Below, piece after piece: positions 16,532 to 25,604 of a stretch of DNA of 64,000 nucleotides. Under the pieces are notes generated by a model. It did not search any database, was not told the DNA's origin, and saw nothing but the letters and a program-made list of their open reading frames with translations. The stretch lies in the NCBI RefSeq assembly GCF_000157895.3, contig NC_022663.1, positions 2,232,001 to 2,296,000 of the forward strand, written 5' to 3'. Both the position numbers and the translations under genes were made by a program. This DNA comes from Mycobacterium kansasii ATCC 12478. GTDB taxonomy: Bacteria; Actinomycetota; Actinomycetes; Mycobacteriales; Mycobacteriaceae. The first letter of the stretch is position 1, and each line of letters opens with the position of its first letter.

Positions 16532-17824
16532 TTGCCCCACTTCACCAAACCAGCCGCGGGAAGCTGGACGCAAAACTATCCCGAATTAGGCACCGCACCG
16601 GTCGATTACACGGATTCGATCGACCCGCAGTACTTCGCCGACGAACAGCGGGCCATTTTCCGGCGCACCTGGCTCAACGTCGGCCGCGTCGAACGCCTGC
16701 CCCGCGCGGGCAGCTATTTCACCAAGGAGTTGCCGGCGGCCGGTGCCGGCATGTCGGTGATCGTCGTCAAGGGCAAGGACGGCGTGATCCGGGCTTTCCA
16801 CAATATCTGCCGCCACCGCGGAAACAAGCTGGTGTGGAACGACTTTCCGCACGAAGAGACCGCGGGTACCTGCCGGCAGTTCACCTGCAAGTACCACGCC
16901 TGGCGTTACAGCCTCGACGGCGAACTGACCTTCATCCAGCAGGAGGACGAGTTCTTCGACGTCGACAAGAGCCAGTACGGCCTCAAGCCGGTGCGCTGCG
17001 AGGTGTGGGAGGGGTTCGTCTTCGTCAACCTCGATCCGGACGCGGCCCCGTTAGCCGAATATCTGGGCCCGATGGCCAAGGGTCTGGAGGGATACCCCTT
17101 CCACGAGATGACCGAAGTCTATTCGTACAAGGCCGAAGTCGGCAGCAACTGGAAGCTGTTCATCGACGCGTTCGCGGAGTTCTACCATGCGCCGGTCCTG
17201 CATCAGGGCCAGTACACCAAGGATGAGGCCGCCAAGATGATGAAGTACGGATTCGAGGCGCTGCACTACGAGCTGACGGGCCCGCACGCGATGATCTCGG
17301 TCTGGGGCGGTCAGTCGCCGCCTGCCGACCTGAGCATGGTCAAGCCGATGGACCGGGTGTTGCGCAGCGGGCTGTTCGGTCCCTGGGACCGGCCCGACGT
17401 GATCAATGAGCTCGGCGAGCTGCCGCCGGGCATCAACCCGTGCAAGGCCAAGCAGTGGGGCATCGACTCTTTCCTGTTCTTCCCGAACTTCATGCTGCTG
17501 ATCTGGGCGCCCGGGTGGTATCTCACCTACCATTACTGGCCGACCACCGTGGACAAGCACATCTTCGAGACCAGCCTGTACTTCGTGCCACCACGAAACG
17601 CGCGGGAACGGCTGGCCCAGGAGCTGGCCGCCGTCACATTCAAGGAATACGCGCTGCAGGACGCCAACACCCTGGAGGCCACCCAGACCATGATCGGCAC
17701 CAAGGTTGTCACCGACTTTCCCCTGTGCGATCAGGAGATCCTGCTTCGCCATCTGCACAAGATGACCGGAGACTACGTCAAGGAGTACCGCAACAATGGC
17801 CACGCCACGCAAGCTGCCCGCTGA
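16532..17824 (+). CDS. Rieske non-heme iron oxygenase, catalytic subunit
   Basis: 430 residues from TTG 16532, which follows GAGAGG by 8 bases; no ATG or GTG is better placed. The Rieske [2Fe-2S] ligands are in NICRHRGN and FTCKYHAWRY. The mononuclear iron motif is DAFAEFYHAPVLH. This is an aromatic-ring or steroid-type hydroxylase alpha subunit. No beta subunit, ferredoxin or reductase is adjacent, so electrons must come from elsewhere or the enzyme is of the alpha-only type. It overlaps the next small gene by 29 bases. The neighbouring acyl-CoA dehydrogenases suggest a CoA-linked or steroid-like substrate route. Confidence 0.93.
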   Translation: MPHFTKPAAGSWTQNYPELGTAPVDYTDSIDPQYFADEQRAIFRRTWLNVGRVERLPRAGSYFTKELPAAGAGMSVIVVKGKDGVIRAFHNICRHRGNKLVWNDFPHEETAGTCRQFTCKYHAWRYSLDGELTFIQQEDEFFDVDKSQYGLKPVRCEVWEGFVFVNLDPDAAPLAEYLGPMAKGLEGYPFHEMTEVYSYKAEVGSNWKLFIDAFAEFYHAPVLHQGQYTKDEAAKMMKYGFEALHYELTGPHAMISVWGGQSPPADLSMVKPMDRVLRSGLFGPWDRPDVINELGELPPGINPCKAKQWGIDSFLFFPNFMLLIWAPGWYLTYHYWPTTVDKHIFETSLYFVPPRNARERLAQELAAVTFKEYALQDANTLEATQTMIGTKVVTDFPLCDQEILLRHLHKMTGDYVKEYRNNGHATQAAR

Positions 17825-18131
17825 ATTCGCCGACCTGGACCCGTATCTGGACTGGGACCTGGCCAACGAGCCCGAGCGCTACGCCAAGCGGTTGGCCTCT
17901 TCCATGTCGGAGATGCAAGCCTTTTACGACGCGGCATTCCCCCGCCTTAACGACGCGATCGCCTACTGTGACAAGTATCCGCTCGACGATCTGCCCGAGG
18001 ACGCACGGACGCTGATGCACATGATGCAATCGCTGATCATGGTGTCGTTTCCGGTGGAGGCCTGGAAGCAGCCGCGGGTACCCGACAGCGGCGCCGCGTG
18101 GGTGGAACTGATCAAGGAGCCGGTGATCTGA
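17796..18131 (+). CDS. Small conserved-type protein coupled to the Rieske oxygenase
   Basis: 111 residues with no motif I can assign. It is acidic, largely helical in pattern, without signal peptide or membrane segment, and contains CDKYPLDDLPEDARTLMHMM. The start ATG lies inside the Rieske gene 3' end (29-base overlap), so translation is coupled. The size and tight coupling suggest a small accessory or stabilising partner of the oxygenase, but it does not look like a ring-hydroxylating beta subunit. Confidence 0.7.
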   Translation: MATPRKLPAEFADLDPYLDWDLANEPERYAKRLASSMSEMQAFYDAAFPRLNDAIAYCDKYPLDDLPEDARTLMHMMQSLIMVSFPVEAWKQPRVPDSGAAWVELIKEPVI

Positions 18132-18135
18132 CAAG

Positions 18136-19356
18136 GTGATAACGGTCAGGGCTGCCGGACTGCTGGACGTCGACTCCGGCGAGATCGTCCGGCCCGGCGT
18201 CGTGCGGGTCGACGGCGACCGGATTGCCGGCATCGGTGGCGATTCCGCTGGTGAGGTCATCGATCTGGGCGACCAGATCCTGCTGCCCGGGCTGATGGAC
18301 ATGGAAGTCAATCTGCTGATGGGCGGGCGGGGCGAGAAGCCGGGTTTGTCCCAGGTACAGGATGACCCGCCGACGCGGGTGCTGCGTGCGGTGGGAAATG
18401 CTCGCCGCACGTTGCGCGCCGGGTTCACCACCGTGCGCAATCTGGGCCTGTTCGTCAAGACCGGCGGGTACCTGCTCGACGTCGCGCTGGGCAAGGCCAT
18501 CGACGCTGGCTGGATCGACGGACCTCGGATTGTGCCTGCCGGCCATGCCATTACGCCCACCGGCGGGCATCTGGACCCGACGATGTTCGCCGCCTTCGCC
18601 CCGCATGTGCTGGACCTGACCGTCGAGGAGGGAATTGCCAACGGTGTCGACGAGATCCGCAAGGCCGTGCGTTACCAGATCAAACATGGCGCCCAGCTGA
18701 TCAAGGTCTGCTGTTCGGGCGGAGTGATGTCGCTGACCGGACCGCCTGGCGCACAACACTATTCCGACGAAGAGCTGCGTACCATCGTCGACGAGGCGCA
18801 CCGGCGCGGCCTGCGGGTCGCCGCGCACACGCACGGCGCGGACGCGGTCAAGCACGCCGTCGCCGCCGGGATCGACTGCATCGAGCACGGCTTCCTCGTC
18901 GACGACGAGGCGATCGCCATGATGGTGCAGCACGGCACGTTTCTGGTGAGCACGCGGCGTCTGGCCGACGGCAACGCGATGGACGTCTCCCATGCCGCGC
19001 CCGAGTTGCAGGCCAAGGCCGCCGAGATGTTCCCACGGGCGCGCACCTCGATGCTGGCCGCTTACCGGGCCGGCGTGAAGATCGCCGTCGGCACCGACGC
19101 ACCCGCAATACCGCACGGCCGCAACGCCGACGAGCTGGTGACCCTCGTCGAGTGGGGCATCCCGCCGCTGGCCGTGCTGCGGGCGGCCACGGTGACCGCA
19201 GCCGAGTTGATCAACGTCACCGACCGGGGCAGGCTCGCGGATGGGCAGCTGGCCGACATCATTGCGGTGCCGGGAAATCCGTTGGAAGACATCACCGTTA
19301 CCCGCAACGTCGGCTTCGTGATGAAGGGCGGCAAGGTTTATGCACAGCAGAACTGA
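18136..19356 (+). CDS. Amidohydrolase-like protein with altered metal motif
   Basis: 406 residues from GTG 18136, 4 bases after the previous stop. Overall layout is the imidazolonepropionase/prolidase-type amidohydrolase: LLPGLMD near residue 50, later IKVCCSGGV, AAHTHG, CIEHG and GTDAPAIPHG supply the usual Lys, His, His and Asp positions. The first motif, normally DxHxH, reads DMEVN (residues 55-59), so both N-terminal histidine ligands are missing. The enzyme may bind a single metal, use a different site, or have lost hydrolase activity. It sits in the Rieske operon and overlaps the next gene by 17 bases. Confidence 0.85.
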   Translation: MITVRAAGLLDVDSGEIVRPGVVRVDGDRIAGIGGDSAGEVIDLGDQILLPGLMDMEVNLLMGGRGEKPGLSQVQDDPPTRVLRAVGNARRTLRAGFTTVRNLGLFVKTGGYLLDVALGKAIDAGWIDGPRIVPAGHAITPTGGHLDPTMFAAFAPHVLDLTVEEGIANGVDEIRKAVRYQIKHGAQLIKVCCSGGVMSLTGPPGAQHYSDEELRTIVDEAHRRGLRVAAHTHGADAVKHAVAAGIDCIEHGFLVDDEAIAMMVQHGTFLVSTRRLADGNAMDVSHAAPELQAKAAEMFPRARTSMLAAYRAGVKIAVGTDAPAIPHGRNADELVTLVEWGIPPLAVLRAATVTAAELINVTDRGRLADGQLADIIAVPGNPLEDITVTRNVGFVMKGGKVYAQQN

Positions 19357-19759
19357 CGACCTGGTCGAGATCCAGCAGTTGCTGGCACGTTATGCCGTCA
19401 CCATCACCCGGGAAGACATCGAGGGACTGCTGAGCGTCTTCACACCCGACGGAACCTACAGCGCATTCGGCGACACCTACCACCTCGACAGGTTCCCGGA
19501 ATTGGTGGCCGCGGCCCCAAAGGGCCTGTTCCTCACCGGAACCGCGCTGGTGGAACTCGATGGTGACGCGGCGACCGGTACCCAGCCGCTGTGCTTCATC
19601 GAACACGCCACCCACGACATGCGCATCGGCTACTACCGCGACAGCTACGTGCGCACCGCCGACGGCTGGCGGCTGAAAACCCGTGCGATGACGTTCATTC
19701 GGCGTAGCGGCGTGCACGACTCCGGACGTCCGCACGCCGTCGGACGTCCGGCACCGTGA
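19340..19759 (+). CDS. SnoaL-like (NTF2-fold) protein
   Basis: 139 residues; the N-terminal DDLVEIQQLLARYAVTITR helix and strand-rich remainder ending DGWRLKTRAMTFIRR match the SnoaL/NTF2 superfamily. It overlaps the amidohydrolase stop by 17 bases and the following acyl-CoA dehydrogenase start by 4 (GTGA), so it is mid-operon and coupled on both sides. The C-terminal tail after residue 120 is poorly structured. It could be a small isomerase or dehydratase on the pathway or a non-catalytic binding protein. Confidence 0.8.
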   Translation: MHSRTDDLVEIQQLLARYAVTITREDIEGLLSVFTPDGTYSAFGDTYHLDRFPELVAAAPKGLFLTGTALVELDGDAATGTQPLCFIEHATHDMRIGYYRDSYVRTADGWRLKTRAMTFIRRSGVHDSGRPHAVGRPAP

Positions 19760-20844
19760 ATGTCACGCAGTTCCGGGCCGACCTGCGCGCATGGCTCGAC
19801 GACCATGATCTGACACCCGGGCCCGACCACTCGCTGCAAGCGCAGATGCGGCAACTCGCCCGCGTCCACCGGGCTTTGTACGACGCCGGCTGGATGCGCT
19901 ACGGCTGGCCGGTCGACGTCGGCGGGTTGGGCGGGCCCGCGCTGCTGCGTGCGATCGTCGGCGAGGAGGTGGTCGGTCGCCGTCTGGCCGAACCGGGCCC
20001 GTATTCGATGGTCGAGGTGCTCGCGCCCACGATGATCGATTATGCGCCACCAGAACTCGCTGCACAGCTGGTGCCGCGGCTGCTGAGCGGACGTGAGCAC
20101 TGGTGTCAGGGCTTTTCGGAGCCGGGGTCTGGCAGCGACCTGGCGTCGTTGTCCACCCGCGCCGCCCCTCGCGGGGACGACTGGATTGTCAACGGGCAGA
20201 AGGTCTGGACCAGCTTTGCGCAATTCGCCACTCGGTGCATCCTGCTCACCCGCACCGCGCCGGGGCACGAGGGACTCACCGCATTTTTGGTCGATCTGGA
20301 CACGCCCGGCATCACCGTTCGCCCACTGCGCACCATGCACGGCGTGGACGAATTCTGCGAGGTCTACTACGACGACGTGGCGATTCCGGCCAGCCGGATG
20401 CTCGGGCGCCCGGGAGACGGCTGGCGGCTCGCGATGGACCTGCTGCCCTATGAGCGCTCGACCTGCTTCTGGCAACGGATCGCCTATCTGTATTCCCGAT
20501 TCGATGCGCTGATCGCCGAGGCCGATGATCCCGACGAATCGGCGCTTGGCGCAGCCTATCTCGCGTTGCACACGCTACGCTGCCGATCCCGCGCCACCCA
20601 GCACCGACTTGCCGGCGGAGCGCGACTCGGGCCGGAGACCTCGATTGACAAGGTGCTGTTGGCAACCGCCGAGCAGCGCCTCTATGACACGGTCCGTGAC
20701 CTGCTGCCCGGGACGCTGGAGCTCGACGACTCACCGTGGCGCTCGGAGTACCTGTACTCGCGGGCGGCGACCATCTACGGCGGTACCGCCGAGATTCAGC
20801 GCAACATCATCGCCCGCCGGTTGCTCGAGCTCGGGAGGGAATGA
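19756..20844 (+). CDS. Acyl-CoA dehydrogenase, larger subunit of a likely heteromeric pair
   Basis: 362 residues from GTG 19756. The FAD/substrate motifs GFSEPGSGSDLASL and DWIVNGQKVWTS are intact. The C-terminal IYGGTAEIQRNIIARR has glycine where the usual catalytic glutamate would be, as in many mycobacterial subunits. It overlaps the following shorter acyl-CoA dehydrogenase by 4 bases; in mycobacterial steroid catabolism such pairs form alpha2beta2 enzymes sharing FAD sites. Electrons would go to ETF. A bulky, possibly ring-containing acyl-CoA is a reasonable guess for the substrate. Confidence 0.9.
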   Translation: MNVTQFRADLRAWLDDHDLTPGPDHSLQAQMRQLARVHRALYDAGWMRYGWPVDVGGLGGPALLRAIVGEEVVGRRLAEPGPYSMVEVLAPTMIDYAPPELAAQLVPRLLSGREHWCQGFSEPGSGSDLASLSTRAAPRGDDWIVNGQKVWTSFAQFATRCILLTRTAPGHEGLTAFLVDLDTPGITVRPLRTMHGVDEFCEVYYDDVAIPASRMLGRPGDGWRLAMDLLPYERSTCFWQRIAYLYSRFDALIAEADDPDESALGAAYLALHTLRCRSRATQHRLAGGARLGPETSIDKVLLATAEQRLYDTVRDLLPGTLELDDSPWRSEYLYSRAATIYGGTAEIQRNIIARRLLELGRE

Positions 20845-21656
20845 CGGTGGAGCCAACCGATTCCGAGTCGCTGCGGCTACTGGCCGACATGATGCGAACG
20901 ATGATGTCCGGCGCGTCCGGCGGCAAGCTCGACGCTGGGTTGGCGGGCGTCGGCTGGCTCGACATGCTCGCTGAAATCCCCGATATCGCAATACCGTTGG
21001 TGTTCCGGCTGCTCGGGGAGTCCGGCGCGCACGCACCGGTCCTCAACGACGTCGTGCTGCACGCGGCCGGGCGCGCCGGCGGCGGCACGGTGCCGCTGCC
21101 ATTCGCCGGCGGCTCCTGGGTGCTCTGGGAACGAACCGAACGGGCCACGTCAATGGTGGACGACGAGTTACCGATACACCGCGTGGCCCAAGCTGATTCG
21201 GTGCCCGCGACGGCCCTGGCCGCGGGCCGGCGCGCGGTGGGCTGGTGGCTGGTGGGCACCGGCCGGGCGATGTTGGCGCTGGCATGCCGGCATGCGCTGG
21301 ACCGCGTCCAGTTCGGGAGGCCGATCGCGTCTTTCCAGGCGGTCCGACACCGCCTGGCTGAGTCGCTCGTCGCCCTCGACGGCGCCGAAGCCGCGGTGCA
21401 GGCCGCCACCGACGAACCCGGCGAGCTCGCGTGCTTGCTGGCCAAGGCTGCCGCGGGCCAGGCCGCACTGACCGTCTCCAGACATTGCCAACAGGTGCTC
21501 GGCGGCATCGGCTTCACCGCCGAACATCAGCTGCACCGCCACGTCAAGCGGTCGCTGGTGCTCGACGGGCTGCTGGGCAGCGCTCATGAGCTCATCCGGG
21601 AAGCTGGAGTTGCATTGCAAGTCAAGGGGTTTGCTCCCCGGCTCGCGCAACTTTAA
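20841..21656 (+). CDS. Acyl-CoA dehydrogenase, shorter partner subunit
   Basis: 271 residues from ATG 20841, overlapping the preceding gene (ATGA). The C-terminal domain is clear: ALDRVQFGRPIASFQAVRHR and CQQVLGGIGFTAEHQLHRH are standard. The N-terminal and middle parts are shorter than in a self-contained enzyme and the flavin-binding middle-domain motifs are not recognisable. This fits the beta-type partner of two-gene heteromeric acyl-CoA dehydrogenases. Last gene of the Rieske operon; a weak GCCCA/TGGGC stem follows the stop at 21658-21673. Confidence 0.85.
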   Translation: MTVEPTDSESLRLLADMMRTMMSGASGGKLDAGLAGVGWLDMLAEIPDIAIPLVFRLLGESGAHAPVLNDVVLHAAGRAGGGTVPLPFAGGSWVLWERTERATSMVDDELPIHRVAQADSVPATALAAGRRAVGWWLVGTGRAMLALACRHALDRVQFGRPIASFQAVRHRLAESLVALDGAEAAVQAATDEPGELACLLAKAAAGQAALTVSRHCQQVLGGIGFTAEHQLHRHVKRSLVLDGLLGSAHELIREAGVALQVKGFAPRLAQL

Positions 21657-21871
21657 GCCCACTGCAATGGGCGGGTTAGCGATCCTCGGGGTCCGCTCTG
21701 ATAGAATGCGCGCACGCTAACTGGTCAAACCCATGAGGTTCACGTGAAAAGGCATACTCCCGGCCGCGCAGCGGCCTAAGAGATCGGTCGAAACGCGGAA
21801 ATATCGCATCGCAGCCGACCCATACTGAATGCTCGTCGGCACTTAACGCCCGATCTGGCAAGGAGGCAGCG
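21657..21871. promoter_or_regulatory. Leader region of the PE_PGRS gene
   Basis: 215 bases. A TAGAAT hexamer at 21703-21708 could be a -10 box, though no good -35 was seen. A perfect stem GGCCGC-GCA-GCGGCC lies at 21762-21776, within the presumed 5' untranslated region, and AGGAGG is at 21860-21865 before the start. The long leader with a hairpin may influence expression. Confidence 0.4.
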
Positions 21872-23434
21872 ATGTCGTATGTGGTGGTGGCCTCGGAACT
21901 GCTGACCGCGACCGCAGTAGACTTGTCAGCACTCGGATCGAGCTTGAACGCAGCGAATTTCGCGGCCGCGGCGTCGACTACCGCCGTGGCGGCCGCTGGC
22001 ATGGACGAGGTGTCGACGGCCATCGCATCGCTCTTTTCTGGACACGCCCAGGTCTATCAGGAGCTGGGCCGTCAGGCGGCGGTCTTTCACGCGCAATTCG
22101 TCGACGCGTTGACTCGTGCGGGCGCCTCGTATGCCAGCGCCGAAGCCGTCAGCGCCACGCCGTTACAGCTCCTCGAGCAGCAGGTGCTGGGTCTCATCAA
22201 CGCCCCAGCCCAGGCAATTTTGGGGCGCCCGCTCATTGGCAACGGCGCCGACGGGGCGGCGCCCGGAGAGGCCGGTGCTCCCGGTGGGCTGTTGTACGGC
22301 AACGGCGGCAACGGCGCGCCCGGGCTGAACCCGGGTGTGGCCGGCGGCGCGGGTGGCGCGGCCGGGTTGATCGGCAACGGTGGCATCGGCGCGGCCGGCG
22401 GCGTCGGCGCTGCCGGCGGTGCGGGGGGCCACGGCGGATGGCTGTGGGGAAACGGCGGGACTGGGGGTAATGGCGGGCCCGGTGCGGCCGGGGGGCCTGG
22501 TCAAAACGGCGGGAGCGGGGGCAACGGCGGCAACGGCGGCGCCGCCGGATGGTTTGGCGCCGGGGGCGCCGGTGGATCGGGCGGTATGGGCGGGTCCACC
22601 ATCAGCGGTTCCATCGGCGGGACTGGCGGAAACGGGGGCAACGGCGGCGTCGGCGGACTGATGTACGGCGACGCCGGGGCCGGGGGCAACGGCGGTGCCG
22701 GTGGGGCGGGATTGTTTGGCGGGAACGGCGGTACGGGCGGCAGCGGAGGCGCCGCGGGGCTGTTCGGCACTGGTGGGGCCGGCGCGAACGGCGGGACCGG
22801 CGGGACCGGCAGTGACATCGGGGCAACTGGACTCGACGGCGGCAGCGGTGGGGCCGGCGGCGCCGGCGGTAGCGGCGGCGTGCTCTTCGGCAATGGCGGC
22901 AGCGGCGGCGCTGGCGGAACCGGCGGGACAGGAGGTAGTGCTACCGGTTTCGGATCAGTCGGCGGTACCGGCGGCGCCGGCGGAACCGGCGGCGCGGGCA
23001 GCACCGGCGGTCTGCTTTATGGCAGCGGCGGGGCCGGTGGGGCCGGGGGGGCCGGCGGCGACGCCGGTAACGGAAATCTCATCGGAGTCGGCGGCCAAGG
23101 TGGTTCCGGAGGGGGTGGCGGGAGCGCCTTGCTGATCGGAGCCGGCGGTTCTGGAGGCGTAGGGGGTAATTCCGGCGCCAGCCTCCGAGCGGGTTTTGCG
23201 GGAGGCAGCGGCGGTAACGGCGGCGCCGGCGGCCTGTTCTATGGCGACGGCGGCGCGGGCGGGAATGGCGGAATGAGCGCCCAGGCCGCTAGCCCCGGCG
23301 GAAACGGCGGCAATGGCGGAAACGCCCAACTCATCGGCAACGGCGGCAAGGGTGGAACCGGCGGCGACGGTGCGCCAGGCGGGGCGGGCGGCACCGGCGG
23401 ACTGTTGTACGGCGTCCCCGGGGCGGCGGGCTAG
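21872..23434 (+). CDS. PE_PGRS family protein
   Basis: 520 residues. The PE domain (about 1-95) starts MSYVVVASELLTATAVDLSA with paired helices. A linker with AQAILGRPLIGNG leads into about 390 residues of Gly-Gly-Ala/Asn PGRS repeats with GNGGxGG and several LLYG or LFYG inserts. ATG 21872 has AGGAGG 6 bases upstream. Such proteins are exported by ESX-5-type systems and are surface exposed. The repeats make the region prone to copy-number change and to spurious frames on both strands. Confidence 0.96.
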   Translation: MSYVVVASELLTATAVDLSALGSSLNAANFAAAASTTAVAAAGMDEVSTAIASLFSGHAQVYQELGRQAAVFHAQFVDALTRAGASYASAEAVSATPLQLLEQQVLGLINAPAQAILGRPLIGNGADGAAPGEAGAPGGLLYGNGGNGAPGLNPGVAGGAGGAAGLIGNGGIGAAGGVGAAGGAGGHGGWLWGNGGTGGNGGPGAAGGPGQNGGSGGNGGNGGAAGWFGAGGAGGSGGMGGSTISGSIGGTGGNGGNGGVGGLMYGDAGAGGNGGAGGAGLFGGNGGTGGSGGAAGLFGTGGAGANGGTGGTGSDIGATGLDGGSGGAGGAGGSGGVLFGNGGSGGAGGTGGTGGSATGFGSVGGTGGAGGTGGAGSTGGLLYGSGGAGGAGGAGGDAGNGNLIGVGGQGGSGGGGGSALLIGAGGSGGVGGNSGASLRAGFAGGSGGNGGAGGLFYGDGGAGGNGGMSAQAASPGGNGGNGGNAQLIGNGGKGGTGGDGAPGGAGGTGGLLYGVPGAAG

Positions 23435-23486
23435 CAGCGTCACATATCCGGAGGCGGACACATGTGCCATCGACGCCGCGTTCGTA

Positions 23487-24872
23487 TCAGAGATACATCC
23501 CGGCCGGCGCCTGAGCCCGGTAGCGACCGTTGCCCACCTCCGCGAGCAGCGTTGCGGTGCTGACGTTTCCGTCGTCGCCGGACAGCACGGCCCGGCGCAC
23601 GATTTCGCGGATGTCGCTGCCGCTGGTGTTCTCCGGCAGCGCGGCCACGACCGTGGCGGCGTCGACGGCGCGGCCGCCGGGAAGGTCGCGGAGCAGCGCC
23701 GTCAGGATGCGGGCGGCGTCGGCGCGGCTGGGATAGCCCACCTCGACGATCGAATCGAACCTCCCGGTGCGGATGGCCGCCTTGTCCAGGGTGGCGGCGT
23801 CGTTGGTGGAGGCCAACGTCAGGATGCGAGCGTCGGGTTCGATGTCCGTGGCCTGCAACAGCTCCGACAGCCCGGCATCACCCGTCGTGCGGTCGTGGCA
23901 CCACAGGTCGACATCCTCGAGCACCAGCAGCACCGGACCGCCGAGCCGCTGAGCTTCCTCCACGACGGCGGTCAGCAGCTGCGCACCGGCCTTGGCCTCG
24001 ACGTAGATGACCGTGAATTCCCCGACGACTTCCCTGGCTATCACAGCGCTCACCGCCGACTTGCCGGTGCCAGGTGGACCGCACAGCAACACTCCACGGC
24101 GCGCCCCGAGGCTGTGCGCGTTAAGGAGGCCGTGACGGTCCCGCGCGGCGATCACACCGAGGTCGACCTCGGCCCACACCTCGTCTGCGACGATGACGTT
24201 CCGACGCGTCGCGGTCGCGGGCAGGTCGATGACGGCAAAGCTCAGCCCATGCCTGTTGGTGGCGCGCACCGCCCGTCCACGGTAGGGGTTGAGCTCGTTT
24301 GCGCGATCGGCGATGCGGTCCAGCACCGCTCGCGCGTGGGCCTGATTGTCGGGCGTCACGTATGCGCTCACTTCGGCTGAGTACATGACGGTTTCGCGAG
24401 TTTCGATCCGGATCACGCATCCGGTTTCGTCCAGCAGCGTCCCGGCGGGGAAGTGCACACTCAAACAGAGTGGGTGGCGGTAGCGCCGCCCACCGATCTC
24501 GGTCTGGGTCCACTTTGGGGGATGGGTGCACTCGCCGGGGCCGATCTCGCAGACAGGCTCGTGCTCCTCGATCCATTCGGCCAGCGCCAGCGCAGTGGTC
24601 AACCGCGAGACCGGATTGAGTTCGCGTTCCTCATCGAGCAGGTGCCCGCAATCCGCCGCGCCCAGGCAGCGGGCGGTGAACCGGTCTGCGCTTTCGGCGC
24701 CCTCGCGTTCGGCGACGCCGACCAGCAGCTCCCCGAGTGCGTGCAGTGCCGGACGCACGTCGTAGTCCAGTCCGTCGAGCCATGCGTCGACATCGGTGAT
24801 CGGCCGGCGGCGCACGTTGGCGCCGTCGGTCAGATCGGTCAGCTCGACCAGATTGTCATGGGTGAGGTTCAT
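23487..24872 (-). CDS. AAA+ family ATPase
   Basis: 461 residues from ATG 24872; a longer 496-residue reading from 24977 is possible, but a TTGACC/GATTCT promoter-like pair lies inside it. Walker A GPPGTGKS lies near residue 262, Walker B LLVLEDVD near 312, then sensor 1 TLASTND and arginine-finger region AIRTGRFD. The N-terminal 230 residues are not a known domain to me and contain several cysteines and histidines (CTHPP, CLGAADCGH). The single AAA module resembles spastin/FtsH-type unfoldases without the protease. It stands alone, so its client is unknown. Confidence 0.85.
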   Translation of the reverse strand: MNLTHDNLVELTDLTDGANVRRRPITDVDAWLDGLDYDVRPALHALGELLVGVAEREGAESADRFTARCLGAADCGHLLDEERELNPVSRLTTALALAEWIEEHEPVCEIGPGECTHPPKWTQTEIGGRRYRHPLCLSVHFPAGTLLDETGCVIRIETRETVMYSAEVSAYVTPDNQAHARAVLDRIADRANELNPYRGRAVRATNRHGLSFAVIDLPATATRRNVIVADEVWAEVDLGVIAARDRHGLLNAHSLGARRGVLLCGPPGTGKSAVSAVIAREVVGEFTVIYVEAKAGAQLLTAVVEEAQRLGGPVLLVLEDVDLWCHDRTTGDAGLSELLQATDIEPDARILTLASTNDAATLDKAAIRTGRFDSIVEVGYPSRADAARILTALLRDLPGGRAVDAATVVAALPENTSGSDIREIVRRAVLSGDDGNVSTATLLAEVGNGRYRAQAPAGMYL

Positions 24873-25035
24873 CGGCTCGTGGTTGTTCAGGGGCAGGGCA
24901 GCTGAAAAGAATCGCACCCGGGAGGGCCGCTGGTCAACCGACTTTCTATCGTCACCGGCCGCGACAGTGAATCTCACGACGCAACCGGCGCGGCTTCGAG
25001 CAATTCACACTCGCGACCGGGCTGGCCGCGCGGAA

Positions 25036-25473
25036 TCACAAACCGTTACACAGCCAGTTGACGATCCGCCCGGCGCCAAGCCTGTTGATGGCATCCGCCA
25101 TAGCATCGCTGAGCGTGAGGCCGCTTCCGCCGTGGTAGGTCGAGCCGTCATAGGCGACCGCGCCGCATCGTTTGAAGTTGATCAGCACCTTGCATGTGTC
25201 GAGGCCGCACTGGTCCAATGCAACCTCCTCCGCTTTTGCCAGGGTCAAGTAATTCCGTGATTTGCCCCACTCGCCGGTCGGGGCATAGGCGATGGCGCCA
25301 TAGTGAATCCTCGGCGGGACCGGCACCTCGGGCAGCATGCCCATTTCGGACAGCACAGCGCTGTCGATATGGGCATCTAACGGCGGAATCAGCGGGAGCG
25401 CTAGGACCATCAGCCCGACGGTAGCCCCTATGGTGGCTGCTACGAGCGTGATCCGACGTCGGGTCGTCATCAT
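25036..25473 (-). CDS. DUF4189 secreted protein
   Basis: 145 residues from ATG 25473. A basic start MMTTRRR and hydrophobic stretch LVAATIGATVGLMVLALPL give a signal peptide or anchor. The mature part has YGAIAYAPTGEWGKSRNY, CGLDTCKVL and CGAVAY with paired cysteines and ends in WLCNGL, as in the Rv1269c/Rv1813c-like DUF4189 family of exported mycobacterial proteins. The cysteines probably form disulfides outside the membrane. It lies 131 bases downstream of the small membrane protein gene on the same strand, with an independent promoter possible. Confidence 0.88.
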   Translation of the reverse strand: MMTTRRRITLVAATIGATVGLMVLALPLIPPLDAHIDSAVLSEMGMLPEVPVPPRIHYGAIAYAPTGEWGKSRNYLTLAKAEEVALDQCGLDTCKVLINFKRCGAVAYDGSTYHGGSGLTLSDAMADAINRLGAGRIVNWLCNGL

Positions 25474-25604
25474 TTTCCCGACCCCCCTTTCTGCGATCTG
25501 CAATCCAGCGGTGTGAGTAGGGCCAGATGACGCACGAAAGCGGCTGTGCCGGAAGATGAAGAGGCTGAGCGCTGCTAATTCTGGTGCGGCCCTAGCATTT
25601 CCGA

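Noticed and set aside
21657..21871. Possible tRNA or riboswitch before the PE_PGRS gene
   Set aside because: Only one short hairpin is present, with no cloverleaf or known riboswitch core.
22240..23430. Dense GGC/GGN repeats
   Set aside because: They are the PGRS coding repeats, not a separate satellite.
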